This document shows positions 28,906 to 37,563 of a DNA stretch of 64,000 bases, in pieces. The notes under the pieces were generated by a model that did no database searches, was not told where the DNA came from, and saw nothing but the letters and a program-made list of their open reading frames with translations. The translations under genes were made by a program, and so were the position numbers. Location of the stretch: assembly GCF_009696575.1 (NCBI RefSeq), contig NZ_VULQ01000008.1, forward strand, positions 41,492-105,491, in the 5' to 3' direction. Each line of letters opens with the position of its first letter. The first letter of the stretch is position 1. Origin of the DNA: Anaerococcus porci (GTDB lineage: Bacteria > Bacillota > Clostridia > Tissierellales > Peptoniphilaceae).

Positions 28906-29826
28906 TCAAACCCTTTCAACTACTCTAAGCTTTGCACTATGAGACCTTCTATTCTCCTTAAGCTCAGACTTTTTAGGTAAAATTGGTTTTTTTGTAATTA
29001 CTTTTACCTTCCTTTTGTGGTTACACACACAAACCGGGAAATCTGGTGGACAAATACAGTCTTTGCTCATTTCTTTAAATTTATTTTTAACAATCCTATC
29101 TTCAAGCGAATGAAATGTAATAACACATAACCTTCCACCTTTTTTAAGATTGTCTACTACAGTTTCTAAAGTATTTTCCAAAACTTCAAGTTCACGATTA
29201 ACTTCGATTCTCAAAGCTTGGAATACTCTTTTTTCAGGATGAGCTTCGTTTGAGTTTACAGAATTCATAACAATATTTCGGAGTTGTAAAGTTGTATTAA
29301 TTTCTTCATTTTTTCTGTAATCTACAATGGCTTTGGCTATAGTTTTAGAATATCTTTCTTCGCCAAAATTTTGGAATATCTCCCAAAGCTCATCCAAAGA
29401 GTAATCATTGACAATATGCTTTGCTGTTAACTCATTATCTTTGTCCATTCTCATATCTAAAGGACCGTCTTTCATATAAGAAAAACCTCTATCTGCCTTG
29501 TCAATTTGATATGAACTTACGCCAATGTCCATCAAAGCGCCATCTAATTTATCTACGCCTGCTTCAAGGAGAACATTTTGTATATTTTCAAAGTTTCGGT
29601 TAAAATACAATACATTCGAGAAGTTATTTAAGTTCTCCTTAGCTGCTTTGATAGCTTCTTTATCCTGGTCTAGTCCAATTAAAAGTCCGTCTTCATTAAG
29701 TCTTTCCAAAATCTCTTTAGAATGACCTCCCTTACCTAAAGTTAGGTCAGCATAAATACCATCTTCTTTTATATTCAAGTTTTCAATTGATTCATTTAAC
29801 AAAACTGATATGTGTGAAAATTTCAT
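28906..29826 (-). CDS. rsmH: 16S rRNA (cytosine-1402-N4) methyltransferase
   Basis: RsmH (MraW) methylates C1402 of 16S rRNA. The 306-residue protein shows HISVLLNESIENL, the SAM loop DLTLGKGGHSKEIL, MDIGVSSYQIDKADRGFSY, and the C-terminal TFHSLEDRIVKNKFKE with RSHSAKLRVVERV. It follows mraZ after one base. Confidence 0.97.
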   Translation of the reverse strand: MKFSHISVLLNESIENLNIKEDGIYADLTLGKGGHSKEILERLNEDGLLIGLDQDKEAIKAAKENLNNFSNVLYFNRNFENIQNVLLEAGVDKLDGALMDIGVSSYQIDKADRGFSYMKDGPLDMRMDKDNELTAKHIVNDYSLDELWEIFQNFGEERYSKTIAKAIVDYRKNEEINTTLQLRNIVMNSVNSNEAHPEKRVFQALRIEVNRELEVLENTLETVVDNLKKGGRLCVITFHSLEDRIVKNKFKEMSKDCICPPDFPVCVCNHKRKVKVITKKPILPKKSELKENRRSHSAKLRVVERV

Positions 29827-29827
29827 A

Positions 29828-30241
29828 CTACTGATCCATTATCTCTGATAAGTTTCCTTCTACATCTTCTATATATTGGTTCCAATTATCCAAATCCCAT
29901 ATTTCTATGTTGGTATTGTTACCAATTATCATAGCTTCGTCTTTTAATTTGGCATATTCGCGTAATTGCTTATTTATTAGAACACGTCCTTGTTTGTCTA
30001 AATAAGCTTTGATAGTGGAAGAAAAAAACAATCTTTTCATTGCCCTGTTGTTTTTGTTTTGGTAGGATAGTTCTTCATACTTTTTTGCACGATTTTGAAA
30101 CTCTTCTATAGTATAAATAACTAAAGAGTTTTCAGGGCCCTTTGTAATATAAAATTCATCTCCCAAGTCATCTCTAAAGTCACTTGGCATCATTATTCTA
30201 TTTTTAGAATCTACTTTATGAATGAATTCTCCTAAAAACAT
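29828..30241 (-). CDS. mraZ: Transcriptional regulator MraZ
   Basis: MraZ is an AbrB-like DNA-binding protein that controls its own dcw operon. The 137-residue product begins MFLGEFIHKVDSKNRIMMPS and carries the second half-repeat RAYLDKQGRVLINKQLREY-type motif (SSTIKAYLDKQGRVLI). The ORF could start at 30268, but that reads through the operator. The ATG at 30241 has AAGGTGGG upstream and the family N-terminus, so I use it. Confidence 0.95.
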   Translation of the reverse strand: MFLGEFIHKVDSKNRIMMPSDFRDDLGDEFYITKGPENSLVIYTIEEFQNRAKKYEELSYQNKNNRAMKRLFFSSTIKAYLDKQGRVLINKQLREYAKLKDEAMIIGNNTNIEIWDLDNWNQYIEDVEGNLSEIMDQ

Positions 30242-30244
30242 GAC

Positions 30245-30268
30245 CCACCTTCTACCACATATTTCCAC
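30245..30268 (-). promoter_or_regulatory. Probable MraZ operator (three GTGG repeats)
   Basis: On the reverse strand GTGG occurs at 30265-30268, 30255-30258 and 30245-30248, exactly 10 bases apart and thus on one helix face. Tandem TGG/GTG repeats with 10-base spacing upstream of mraZ are the known MraZ target. The last repeat overlaps the mraZ RBS. Confidence 0.7.
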
Positions 30269-30277
30269 TTCACTTAT

Positions 30278-30306
30278 ATCTTATAACAAAGCCTACAAAT
30301 TGTAAA
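30278..30306 (-). promoter_or_regulatory. Promoter of the dcw operon (Pmra)
   Basis: TTTACA (30301-30306), a 17-base spacer and TAAGAT (30278-30283) on the reverse strand, directly before the MraZ repeats. Confidence 0.55.
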
Positions 30307-30407
30307 GACTTAAAAAAAATATTTTTAAGAATAAATTTCAACTTTTGACTATAAATTCAAACTAATTAATGTTTGGTGGTAGAAAAACCCAAAAATAAAA
30401 AATAAAA

Positions 30408-30451
30408 GGGCTATTGCAAAATTATGAATTTCTATCATTGTGCAACAGCCC
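30408..30451 (-). terminator. Terminator of the hflX-lgt operon
   Basis: An 11-bp stem (30408-30418 with 30441-30451, one G-U) with a 22-base loop, followed on the reverse strand by a run rich in T. The stem has the same CTATTGCA/TGCAACAG sequence as the cstA terminator. Confidence 0.75.
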
Positions 30452-30499
30452 CAGTATGAATATAAAATTGTAAGCTAAGTATCGAATATCCTTAAAAAT

Positions 30500-31270
30500 C
30501 TAGCATCTATTCTTCTTTATGAATTGTCCCATGTTCAAATGTTTATATCTTACAAACAAATATATGCCTAAAATAAGGTAAATTACACTTGTAAATTGTG
30601 CCATTCTTATAGGCCCTATCATTAAAGAATCTGTCCTTAAAGCTTCTACAAAAAATCTAAGTACTCCATATGCCATAAAATATATAGCAGTTTGCTTTCC
30701 CTTGGCAGGTTCTTTTTTCCTATAATTTATCAAAAATAAGAATATAAGAAAATCTCCAATAGATTCATAGAGAAAAGTAGGATGAACCCTTACCCCATCA
30801 ACAAGGATTGCCCAAGGAAGATTTGTTGCACTACCATGAGCTTCACCATTTACAAAATTACCCCACCTTCCTATAGCTTGCCCTAAAGCAAGTGATGGTA
30901 CCATAACATCTGTTATATCAATAAGTGGAATTTCTTTTTTCTTACTATAAAAATATAAGGCAATTATCGCAAATAAAATTCCTCCATGAATAGCAAGACC
31001 TCCTGCCCTAAAGTTTAAAATTTCTATAGGATTATTTTTATATAAATCCCATTCAAATACAACATACCAAAGCCTAGCCCCAACTATTGCAAAAGGTAAG
31101 GTTACAAATAAAATATCATAAATGAAATCCTCACTAAATCCCCTTCTTGAAAACTCTTTTTGAGCAAATTTTGCGCCTATTAAAATTCCTGTAATAATAA
31201 TAATTGCATACCAATATACATCTATACCGAATATAGAGAAGGCAACCCTATCAATTTTAAAATCTAACAT
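30500..31270 (-). CDS. lgt: Prolipoprotein diacylglyceryl transferase
   Basis: Lgt attaches diacylglycerol to lipobox cysteines of prelipoproteins. The 256-residue membrane protein has GLAIHGGILFAI and the signature AIGRWGNFVNGEAHG, with about seven helices. The frame extends three codons up to a TTG at 31279. The ATG at 31270 with AGGA 10 bases upstream is the better start and avoids overlap with yebC. Confidence 0.95.
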   Translation of the reverse strand: MLDFKIDRVAFSIFGIDVYWYAIIIITGILIGAKFAQKEFSRRGFSEDFIYDILFVTLPFAIVGARLWYVVFEWDLYKNNPIEILNFRAGGLAIHGGILFAIIALYFYSKKKEIPLIDITDVMVPSLALGQAIGRWGNFVNGEAHGSATNLPWAILVDGVRVHPTFLYESIGDFLIFLFLINYRKKEPAKGKQTAIYFMAYGVLRFFVEALRTDSLMIGPIRMAQFTSVIYLILGIYLFVRYKHLNMGQFIKKNRC

Positions 31271-31271
31271 A

Positions 31272-32015
31272 TTAATCAATTCCTAAATCTTCAGGTACTT
31301 TCCAATTTGTATAAACCTCTTGAACATCATCGTTATCTTCAAGATTTTCTATCAATTTAGCTATTTGTTTTAAGTTTGATTCTTGAGCTTCAATTAGATT
31401 GTCTGCTATATAAGATAAGTCAGCTTTTGATAACTTATATCCAGCTTCTTTAAATTTATCTACCACTGGTTGAAATTCATCAACGCTAGTTGTTATTTGA
31501 TATACATCTTCATCCTCTTCTACATCTTCTGCGCCAAACTCAATTGCCTCAAGCATAAGCTCATCAAAGTCTATAGAATCATCCTTATCAATTTCTATAA
31601 TACCCTTTCTATTAAACATAAACATTACTGAGCCATCTGTTCCAAGGTTTCCTCCAAACTTATCAAATAAATGTCTTATATCTGGAGCAGTCCTATTTTT
31701 ATTATCTGTAAGACAATCAACTATTACAGCTACCCCATCTTTAGCATAACCTTCATATATGACTCTTTCAAAATTTGCTCCATCTGTTGAACCACTTGCT
31801 TTTTTAATAGCTCTTTCAATATTATCGTTAGGCATATTTTCTGCCTTAGCCTTATCAATAGCAGCTTTTAGTGCAGGATTATATTCAGGGTTATCTCCAC
31901 CTTCCCTTACTGCAACTGAGATAATCCTATTTAATTTGGTAAATATCTTACCACGTCTTGCATCTTCGCTACCTTTTTTGTTTTTTATTTTGCTCCATTT
32001 ATTATGTCCTGACAT
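31272..32015 (-). CDS. yebC: YebC/PmpR-family protein
   Basis: The 247-residue protein begins MSGHNKWSKIKNKKG, the exact family start. It contains NMPNDNIERAIKKASG, YEGYAKDGVAVIVDCLTDN and the acidic C-terminal domain. The family has long been annotated as a transcriptional regulator; recent work also links members to translation of difficult motifs. The role here is not fixed by context. It sits between the IMPACT-family gene and lgt. Confidence 0.95.
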   Translation of the reverse strand: MSGHNKWSKIKNKKGSEDARRGKIFTKLNRIISVAVREGGDNPEYNPALKAAIDKAKAENMPNDNIERAIKKASGSTDGANFERVIYEGYAKDGVAVIVDCLTDNKNRTAPDIRHLFDKFGGNLGTDGSVMFMFNRKGIIEIDKDDSIDFDELMLEAIEFGAEDVEEDEDVYQITTSVDEFQPVVDKFKEAGYKLSKADLSYIADNLIEAQESNLKQIAKLIENLEDNDDVQEVYTNWKVPEDLGID

Positions 32016-32023
32016 ATATCCTC

Positions 32024-32671
32024 CTAATTCTTAAATAACATAACAATTTCTTTTTCTTCTATTTTTATGTTAGCACTTGTCATGTCTATTAATTCATTTT
32101 TAAAATCTTCAAATTTATCATATTTTATATAAAGTCTTATTGATACATCTTGAAGATAATCCTTATCTATAATAATATAATTTCCTTCATTTAGGAAATT
32201 TTCTATTATTCCAAGTAAAGTATAATTAAAAGTAATTTTACTGTCTATATATCTTCTTCTATAAGTAATATTTCCTTCTATACAATCTGCTACACCCTTA
32301 GTATAGGCACGTACAAGCCCTCCCTTGCCAAGTTTTTTACCTCCAAAATATCTGCTTACAACACATACCACATTATAAACTTTTTCTTTCTCAAGAACTG
32401 ATAACATAGGAAGTCCAGCTGATCCTTGTGGCTCACCATCATCAGAATACCTTTTAATTTCAGGCTTTTCATTTATGATATAGGCATGACAATTATGACT
32501 TGCATCCTTGTAATTTTTCTTTATTTTTTCAATAAAGTCTAAAGCCTCAGCTTCTGTCTCTACATATTTAATATTAGTAATAAAGGTGGACTTTTCTATC
32601 TCAAATTCATCAATGATTTCCCCTTTTATAGTTTTGTAATCTTCACTAATTTTTTTTGATATATCTCTCAT
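32024..32671 (-). CDS. IMPACT/YigZ-family protein
   Basis: A 215-residue protein of the YigZ type. The N-terminal domain has KSTFITNIKYVETEAEA and the signature YSDDGEPQGSAGLPML, then VVSRYFGGKKLGKGGLVRAY. A smaller C-terminal ferredoxin-like domain follows. The eukaryotic relative regulates Gcn2; the bacterial function is unsettled. Its start lies 26 bases inside the end of hflX, which suggests translational coupling. Confidence 0.9.
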   Translation of the reverse strand: MRDISKKISEDYKTIKGEIIDEFEIEKSTFITNIKYVETEAEALDFIEKIKKNYKDASHNCHAYIINEKPEIKRYSDDGEPQGSAGLPMLSVLEKEKVYNVVCVVSRYFGGKKLGKGGLVRAYTKGVADCIEGNITYRRRYIDSKITFNYTLLGIIENFLNEGNYIIIDKDYLQDVSIRLYIKYDKFEDFKNELIDMTSANIKIEEKEIVMLFKN

Positions 32672-33881
32672 ACTTATTATAATCTTTCTTTGAAATATTT
32701 AGCTTGAGAACAATCCCATCGTTATTATAATCCTTATTGTCTACATCATAATTTGACATTATATAATCTAAAATTTTCCCATCCTTATATGAAATTTCCA
32801 TAATAACTTTTATATATTCTTCTTTAATTAAATCAACTATTTTTTCCTTAAGTCTAACTATATCATTTTTATCTCTTGCTGACATATAGATTTTCTCAGC
32901 CTTTGCTCTATTAATTAATATATTCATTTTGTCATCTACAATATCAAGCTTATTAAATACATAAAGAATTTTCTTTTCTCCTACATCTATATCATCTATA
33001 GCCTTATCTATTGTTTTTAGCTGAGTTTCAATATCATATGATGAATCAATAATAACCAAAAGCATATCAGCAAATTTTATCTCTTCTAGAGTTGTTAGAA
33101 ATGAATCATTAAGTTCCTTGGAAAGATTATCAATAAAACCTACTGTATCTGTTAGTGTTACTTTTGTATTTGAAAAATCAAGTCTTCTTGTTGATGTATC
33201 AAGAGTAGCAAATAACAAATCATCAGAATAAACATATTTCTCTTTCCCATATAATTTTAGCATTTGGTTAAGAATCGTTGATTTTCCTGCATTTGTATAT
33301 CCTAATAAAGATATATTTAAAATATCTTCTCGACTCTTTCTGTTGACCACTTTTGTCTTCTCTAGATTCTTTAATTTCTCTTCAATTGATCTTATATCTC
33401 TTATTATAGCCCTCTTATCTGTTTCAAGCATGGTTTCACCTGGTCCCCTTGTACCAATTCCACCAGACTGACGAGATAGATAAGAAAACCACTTGTTAAT
33501 TCTCGGAAGTTGATATTTTAACTGAGCAAGTTTTATCTTTAACTTGCTTTCTTTTGTATTAGCTCTTTGGGCAAATATATCAAGAATTAAAGTAGTCCAA
33601 TCTACCACATGAAGCTTCATCTTCTCTTCTAGATTTCTAAGCTGACTTGCTGAAAGTTCTACATCAAATACAACAGTTTTTACATCAAGCTTTTTTGCTA
33701 TATCTTCTATCTCTTCAACCTTACCACTTCCTATGTAATAGGAGGGATTCACTTTATTTATAACTTGGCTAATCTTTGCAACAGACTTAGCACCTGCTGT
33801 ATTTATCAAAGATTCAAGTTCAAAACTCTTATTTGGATTCTCTTTTTCATTGTAAACATTAACTTGTATAACTTCTTGCAT
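32646..33881 (-). CDS. hflX: Ribosome-splitting GTPase HflX
   Basis: HflX binds the 50S subunit and splits stalled or heat-damaged ribosomes. The 411 residues have the HflX-specific N-domain (YYIGSGKVEEI, TKESKLKIKLAQLKYQLPRI) and the linker GGIGTRGPGETMLETDKR. The G domain follows, with LLGYTNAGKSTILNQM, DTVGFIDNL and VFNKLDIVD. A reverse-strand TATAAT at 33902-33907 is the likely -10. It is first of the hflX-lgt unit. Confidence 0.94.
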   Translation of the reverse strand: MQEVIQVNVYNEKENPNKSFELESLINTAGAKSVAKISQVINKVNPSYYIGSGKVEEIEDIAKKLDVKTVVFDVELSASQLRNLEEKMKLHVVDWTTLILDIFAQRANTKESKLKIKLAQLKYQLPRINKWFSYLSRQSGGIGTRGPGETMLETDKRAIIRDIRSIEEKLKNLEKTKVVNRKSREDILNISLLGYTNAGKSTILNQMLKLYGKEKYVYSDDLLFATLDTSTRRLDFSNTKVTLTDTVGFIDNLSKELNDSFLTTLEEIKFADMLLVIIDSSYDIETQLKTIDKAIDDIDVGEKKILYVFNKLDIVDDKMNILINRAKAEKIYMSARDKNDIVRLKEKIVDLIKEEYIKVIMEISYKDGKILDYIMSNYDVDNKDYNNDGIVLKLNISKKDYNKYERYIKKN

Positions 33882-34048
33882 AAATTTCCTTTCTTTAATA
33901 AATTATACATTTTTTTGGCTTATTTTAAAGATAGACAAAATTCTATTATCAAAATATGTAATTTTATAGATTAAATACTTAAAAGATGATAAAATAATAG
34001 TGTAATTCTATTATTTTTAAAGATAAGACTTTAAACAAGGAGGTCAAA

Positions 34049-36970
34049 ATGAATAAAAAAGTCTCCCCTATAGTTTTAAAAGTTTTACTTATTACAATAC
34101 TGGTTTTAATCGGTCTAGGAACAGTGTTTTCTGGACTGATAGGTGGTGGAATTCTACAAGTTATGAAAAAAACCCCAGATATAGATCCAGAAAATATAAA
34201 ATATGAAATGAGTGAAAATTCTACTATAGTTGATAAAGACGGAAATGAGATAGACTCTATTAGAACTAGTGAAAATAGAGAGATAGTTGATTTTAAACAA
34301 ATGCCTGAACATTTAAAACATGCCTTTATAGCTGTTGAAGATGAGAGATTTTTAAAACATAATGGTATAGATCCTATCTCTATTATAGGTTCAGCTATCC
34401 AAAATTTTAAAAGTGGTTCTATTGTAAGAGGTGGTTCAACCTTAACTCAACAGTTGGCAAGAAATACATACCTTTCCAACGATCAAACATATGAAAGAAA
34501 GATTAAAGAAATTTATTTAGCCTTAAAAATTGAACAATATTTGAGTAAAGATGAAATTCTTGAAGCATATATGAACAGAGTTTTTCTTGGGCAAAATTCT
34601 TTTGGTGTTCAAGCCGCTAGCAAAACTTATTTTTCAAAAGACGTATCAGAGCTTACAATTGCAGAAGCAGCTGCAATTGCAGGTATAGTTCAATCTCCAA
34701 CAGAATACGCCTTATTTAAGGCTGTTCCGACAAGCGAAGTTACAGATGAAAGAATTTTTGGAGAATTTTCTATAGATGGACAAAAATATTCAGCAGTATA
34801 TAATGAAAAGCCTTTTGAAAGACAAAAGTATGTACTTTCAAAAATGCTTGAAGAGGGCTATATATCAGATAGTGAATACAAAGAAGCCTTATCAGAAGAT
34901 GTAGCAAGTAATATTAAACCACCTGAAGATAAGTCTCCACTTATGGCCTCATACTTTAATACTCTTTTAGAAAAACAAGTTGTTAAAAAGCTTCAAGAAA
35001 CCCTAAACATTGGAGAAAGACAAGCCTGGGATAAACTCTACTATGGCGGGCTTAAAATTACTACTACTGTAGATAATGATATGCAAAGTAAACTTGAAGA
35101 TGTTTATGAAAATTTTTCAGAAAGCATTCTAGGTAATACACAAGGATGGGGTTCAGCTCCTTTACTTGACTTAAGATATGATAATTGGGGAAATATAGTT
35201 AAAAACGATGGAACTTTAATATATTATGCTAAAAGTAATGTTATGAATGATAATAATGACTTTACTATTTCAAGTGATGAAGCTTACTATGATGAAAATT
35301 CTAATTTGATTATAAATTCAAATAAAATTAGCCTTAATAATACAAACCTTGTATTTAAAGATTATTACAGTTTGGATGATAAAAACTCCAACTTAAGAAC
35401 TCATAAAACAGGATTTGTTAAATTTCCATCCAACGAAAACATAAGAGAAAATCAAGATGGATCTATTCTTATATCAGCCTCCTACCTTAAAAATCATAAT
35501 GATTTTGTATGGCAAAATGAATCTGGATCATTTTCTTTTAATAAAGAGTATTATGATACAGACCTAGAAGGTGTTATACAACCTCAATCATCCACAGTGG
35601 TAATTGATCAAAAAAATGGAGAAGTTAAGGCTATTATGGGAGGTCGTGATCAAAAGGGACAAAAAATATTAAATAGAGCAATAGATCAGCCTAGACAACC
35701 TGGCTCATCTGTAAAGCCTTTAGCAACCTATACAGCTGCTCTAGATCACGGATATAACCTAGCTACAGGTATAGATGATGTTCCATTTATGAAGAATGAA
35801 AATGGAGAAATATGGCCTGAGAATGTTTATAGGTCTTATAAAGGGATTGTAAGTCTAAGGGATTCCTTGGTTTATTCTGTAAATACAAATGCTGTAAGAA
35901 CTCTAAAAGATATAGGCATTGATACTTCAAAGAAATATTTGAAAAATTTTGGTCTTATAAAAGAAAATGGTGATGATAATTTCGTTACAAAAGAAGAAGA
36001 TTCACAAAAAAATGATGAAAACCTTGCAGCTATGGGACTTGGAGCTATGACAAAAGGTCAATCAGTTCTTGATATGACAGCAGCCTATGCTGCCCTTGCT
36101 AATAATGGTGAGTATATAGAACCTCTAACCTTCTCAAAAATTGAAGATAATCAAGGAAATATAATATTTGATGAAAAAGATAAGAAGAAAAATAAGGTTA
36201 CAAGTCCTGAAACAGCCTATCAAATGACATCTGCTCTAATGTCTGCTGGAAAAAACTATGGAACAATTAACTTATATGGAACAGATTATGCAACAAAGAC
36301 AGGAACTAGTGATAATAATATAGACTTTTGGTGTATAGGATACACACCTTATTACACAGTTGGAGTGTGGATGGGATCTGATAATCAAAACATATCTCTT
36401 AACTCTTATTCTACTGATAGGACTGCTTTAATGTGGGGAGTTATAAATAATAGGATACTCCATGACTATAAACAAGCTTCATTTGAAGAGCCTAGTGGAA
36501 TTATACACGCTAAGGTTGACACTATAAGTGGTAAACTTCCTACCCAAGCATCTTACGCAGATCCAAGAAATACCGTAAAAGATGAAATCTTCTCTAAAGA
36601 TAATTTACCAACAGAACAAGATGATGTCCACGTTTGGATCTTAGTTGATACAAGAAATAATCTACTTGCATCAAATAAAACTCCTAAAAACTTACAAGCA
36701 AATAGGGCCTTTATAGATAGGAAGGGAAGCTATGATCCAAGCAAGTGGAATGGAATTTTACCTGAAGACTGGAAATATTCTATACCTCAAAAGTACTCGG
36801 ATCTTGGTTATGTTGAACCTAAGCCTAAAGACGATAATAAATCTAATAATGCAAAAAAACAAGACGATAAAAATCAAAATAATCTAGAAAATAAAGATGG
36901 TCAAAATCAAGATGAAAAGCAACAAAATAAACAAAATCTTGAAGGAGAAAATCAAAAAAATAATAATTAA
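34049..36970 (+). CDS. Class A penicillin-binding protein (bifunctional)
   Basis: This 973-residue peptidoglycan synthase has an N-terminal membrane anchor (about 10-38). The glycosyltransferase GT51 domain carries AVEDERFLKHNGID and GGSTLTQQLARNTYL. The transpeptidase has active-site QPGSSVKPLATY, SVN in VYSVNTNAV and KTG in YATKTGTSDNN. Between the two catalytic domains lies an Asp/Asn-rich stretch (about residues 350-510), larger than in typical PBP1a. The C-terminal tail of about 50 residues is almost only Asn, Lys, Gln, Asp and Glu, probably disordered outside the cell. It is monocistronic, with an AAGGAGG RBS and a hairpin (33992-34016) in the leader. Confidence 0.95.
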   Translation: MNKKVSPIVLKVLLITILVLIGLGTVFSGLIGGGILQVMKKTPDIDPENIKYEMSENSTIVDKDGNEIDSIRTSENREIVDFKQMPEHLKHAFIAVEDERFLKHNGIDPISIIGSAIQNFKSGSIVRGGSTLTQQLARNTYLSNDQTYERKIKEIYLALKIEQYLSKDEILEAYMNRVFLGQNSFGVQAASKTYFSKDVSELTIAEAAAIAGIVQSPTEYALFKAVPTSEVTDERIFGEFSIDGQKYSAVYNEKPFERQKYVLSKMLEEGYISDSEYKEALSEDVASNIKPPEDKSPLMASYFNTLLEKQVVKKLQETLNIGERQAWDKLYYGGLKITTTVDNDMQSKLEDVYENFSESILGNTQGWGSAPLLDLRYDNWGNIVKNDGTLIYYAKSNVMNDNNDFTISSDEAYYDENSNLIINSNKISLNNTNLVFKDYYSLDDKNSNLRTHKTGFVKFPSNENIRENQDGSILISASYLKNHNDFVWQNESGSFSFNKEYYDTDLEGVIQPQSSTVVIDQKNGEVKAIMGGRDQKGQKILNRAIDQPRQPGSSVKPLATYTAALDHGYNLATGIDDVPFMKNENGEIWPENVYRSYKGIVSLRDSLVYSVNTNAVRTLKDIGIDTSKKYLKNFGLIKENGDDNFVTKEEDSQKNDENLAAMGLGAMTKGQSVLDMTAAYAALANNGEYIEPLTFSKIEDNQGNIIFDEKDKKKNKVTSPETAYQMTSALMSAGKNYGTINLYGTDYATKTGTSDNNIDFWCIGYTPYYTVGVWMGSDNQNISLNSYSTDRTALMWGVINNRILHDYKQASFEEPSGIIHAKVDTISGKLPTQASYADPRNTVKDEIFSKDNLPTEQDDVHVWILVDTRNNLLASNKTPKNLQANRAFIDRKGSYDPSKWNGILPEDWKYSIPQKYSDLGYVEPKPKDDNKSNNAKKQDDKNQNNLENKDGQNQDEKQQNKQNLEGENQKNNN

Positions 36971-36971
36971 A

Positions 36972-37006
36972 AAATGCTGTTGTAGGAACTTCCTACAGCA
37001 GCATTT
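36972..37006. terminator. Bidirectional terminator between the PBP gene and the P-loop kinase
   Basis: A 16-bp stem with one G-U pair (36972-36987 with 36991-37006) and a 3-base loop lies between two convergent genes. A-rich and T-rich flanks lie on both sides. Confidence 0.9.
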
Positions 37007-37513
37007 TTATCCTATTGATTCAAGAAACAAATCTTTTTTGTTGTCATTATCTATAATAACAATTCTTTTTTCAAGCTTTAACTTGTTTAGCTTATCTAAA
37101 ATTTTGCTTCTTTCATTCTTATCAAAATTAAGTAGCCAAGAAATATATTCTTTATTAAGCTTCTCAGTCCTATCAAGAGATGGATCATCCTCATCATTTT
37201 TCTCAGTAAGAGATCTTTTTACCGATCTTTTCAAGTTTGATACAGGTGGAAAATCTAAATAAATTATAGTATCACTTGCATCTAGTCTTATATCTAAAGT
37301 TTTTGGATAATAACCATCAAATATAAAAGAATCCTCATTTCTTATAATATTTTCTTGTATTTTTAGAAACTCATCTTCAGATATGTGTTCCTTTTCATTT
37401 TTCCACCAAATCTTATTAAGGTAGTATACCTTAATACCAAGCTTTTCGCCTAGTTTTTTGGCTAAAGTGGATTTTCCGGATCCTCCGGAACCAATTATAG
37501 TAATTTTCTCCAT
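37007..37513 (-). CDS. Small P-loop kinase, adenylate-kinase/FlaR-like
   Basis: The 168-residue protein starts with Walker A IIGSGGSGKSTLAKKLGEKL, followed by KVYYLNKIWWKNEKEH and SFIFDGYYPKTLDIRLDASDTIIYLDFPP. This is the pattern of the group annotated as DNA topology modulation protein FlaR or AAA family ATPase, which looks like a short adenylate/shikimate-kinase fold. The true substrate of this group is not known to me. It is convergent with the PBP gene and downstream of thyA. Confidence 0.8.
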   Translation of the reverse strand: MEKITIIGSGGSGKSTLAKKLGEKLGIKVYYLNKIWWKNEKEHISEDEFLKIQENIIRNEDSFIFDGYYPKTLDIRLDASDTIIYLDFPPVSNLKRSVKRSLTEKNDEDDPSLDRTEKLNKEYISWLLNFDKNERSKILDKLNKLKLEKRIVIIDNDNKKDLFLESIG

Positions 37514-37563
37514 AATTCCTCCATAACAAAGAAACTATACTCATAGCTTTTAAAATTTCAAGA

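Noticed and set aside
33992..34016. AATAATAG/CTATTATT hairpin before the PBP gene as a terminator
   Set aside because: There is no upstream forward-strand gene to terminate and the stem is AT-only; at most it is a leader structure.
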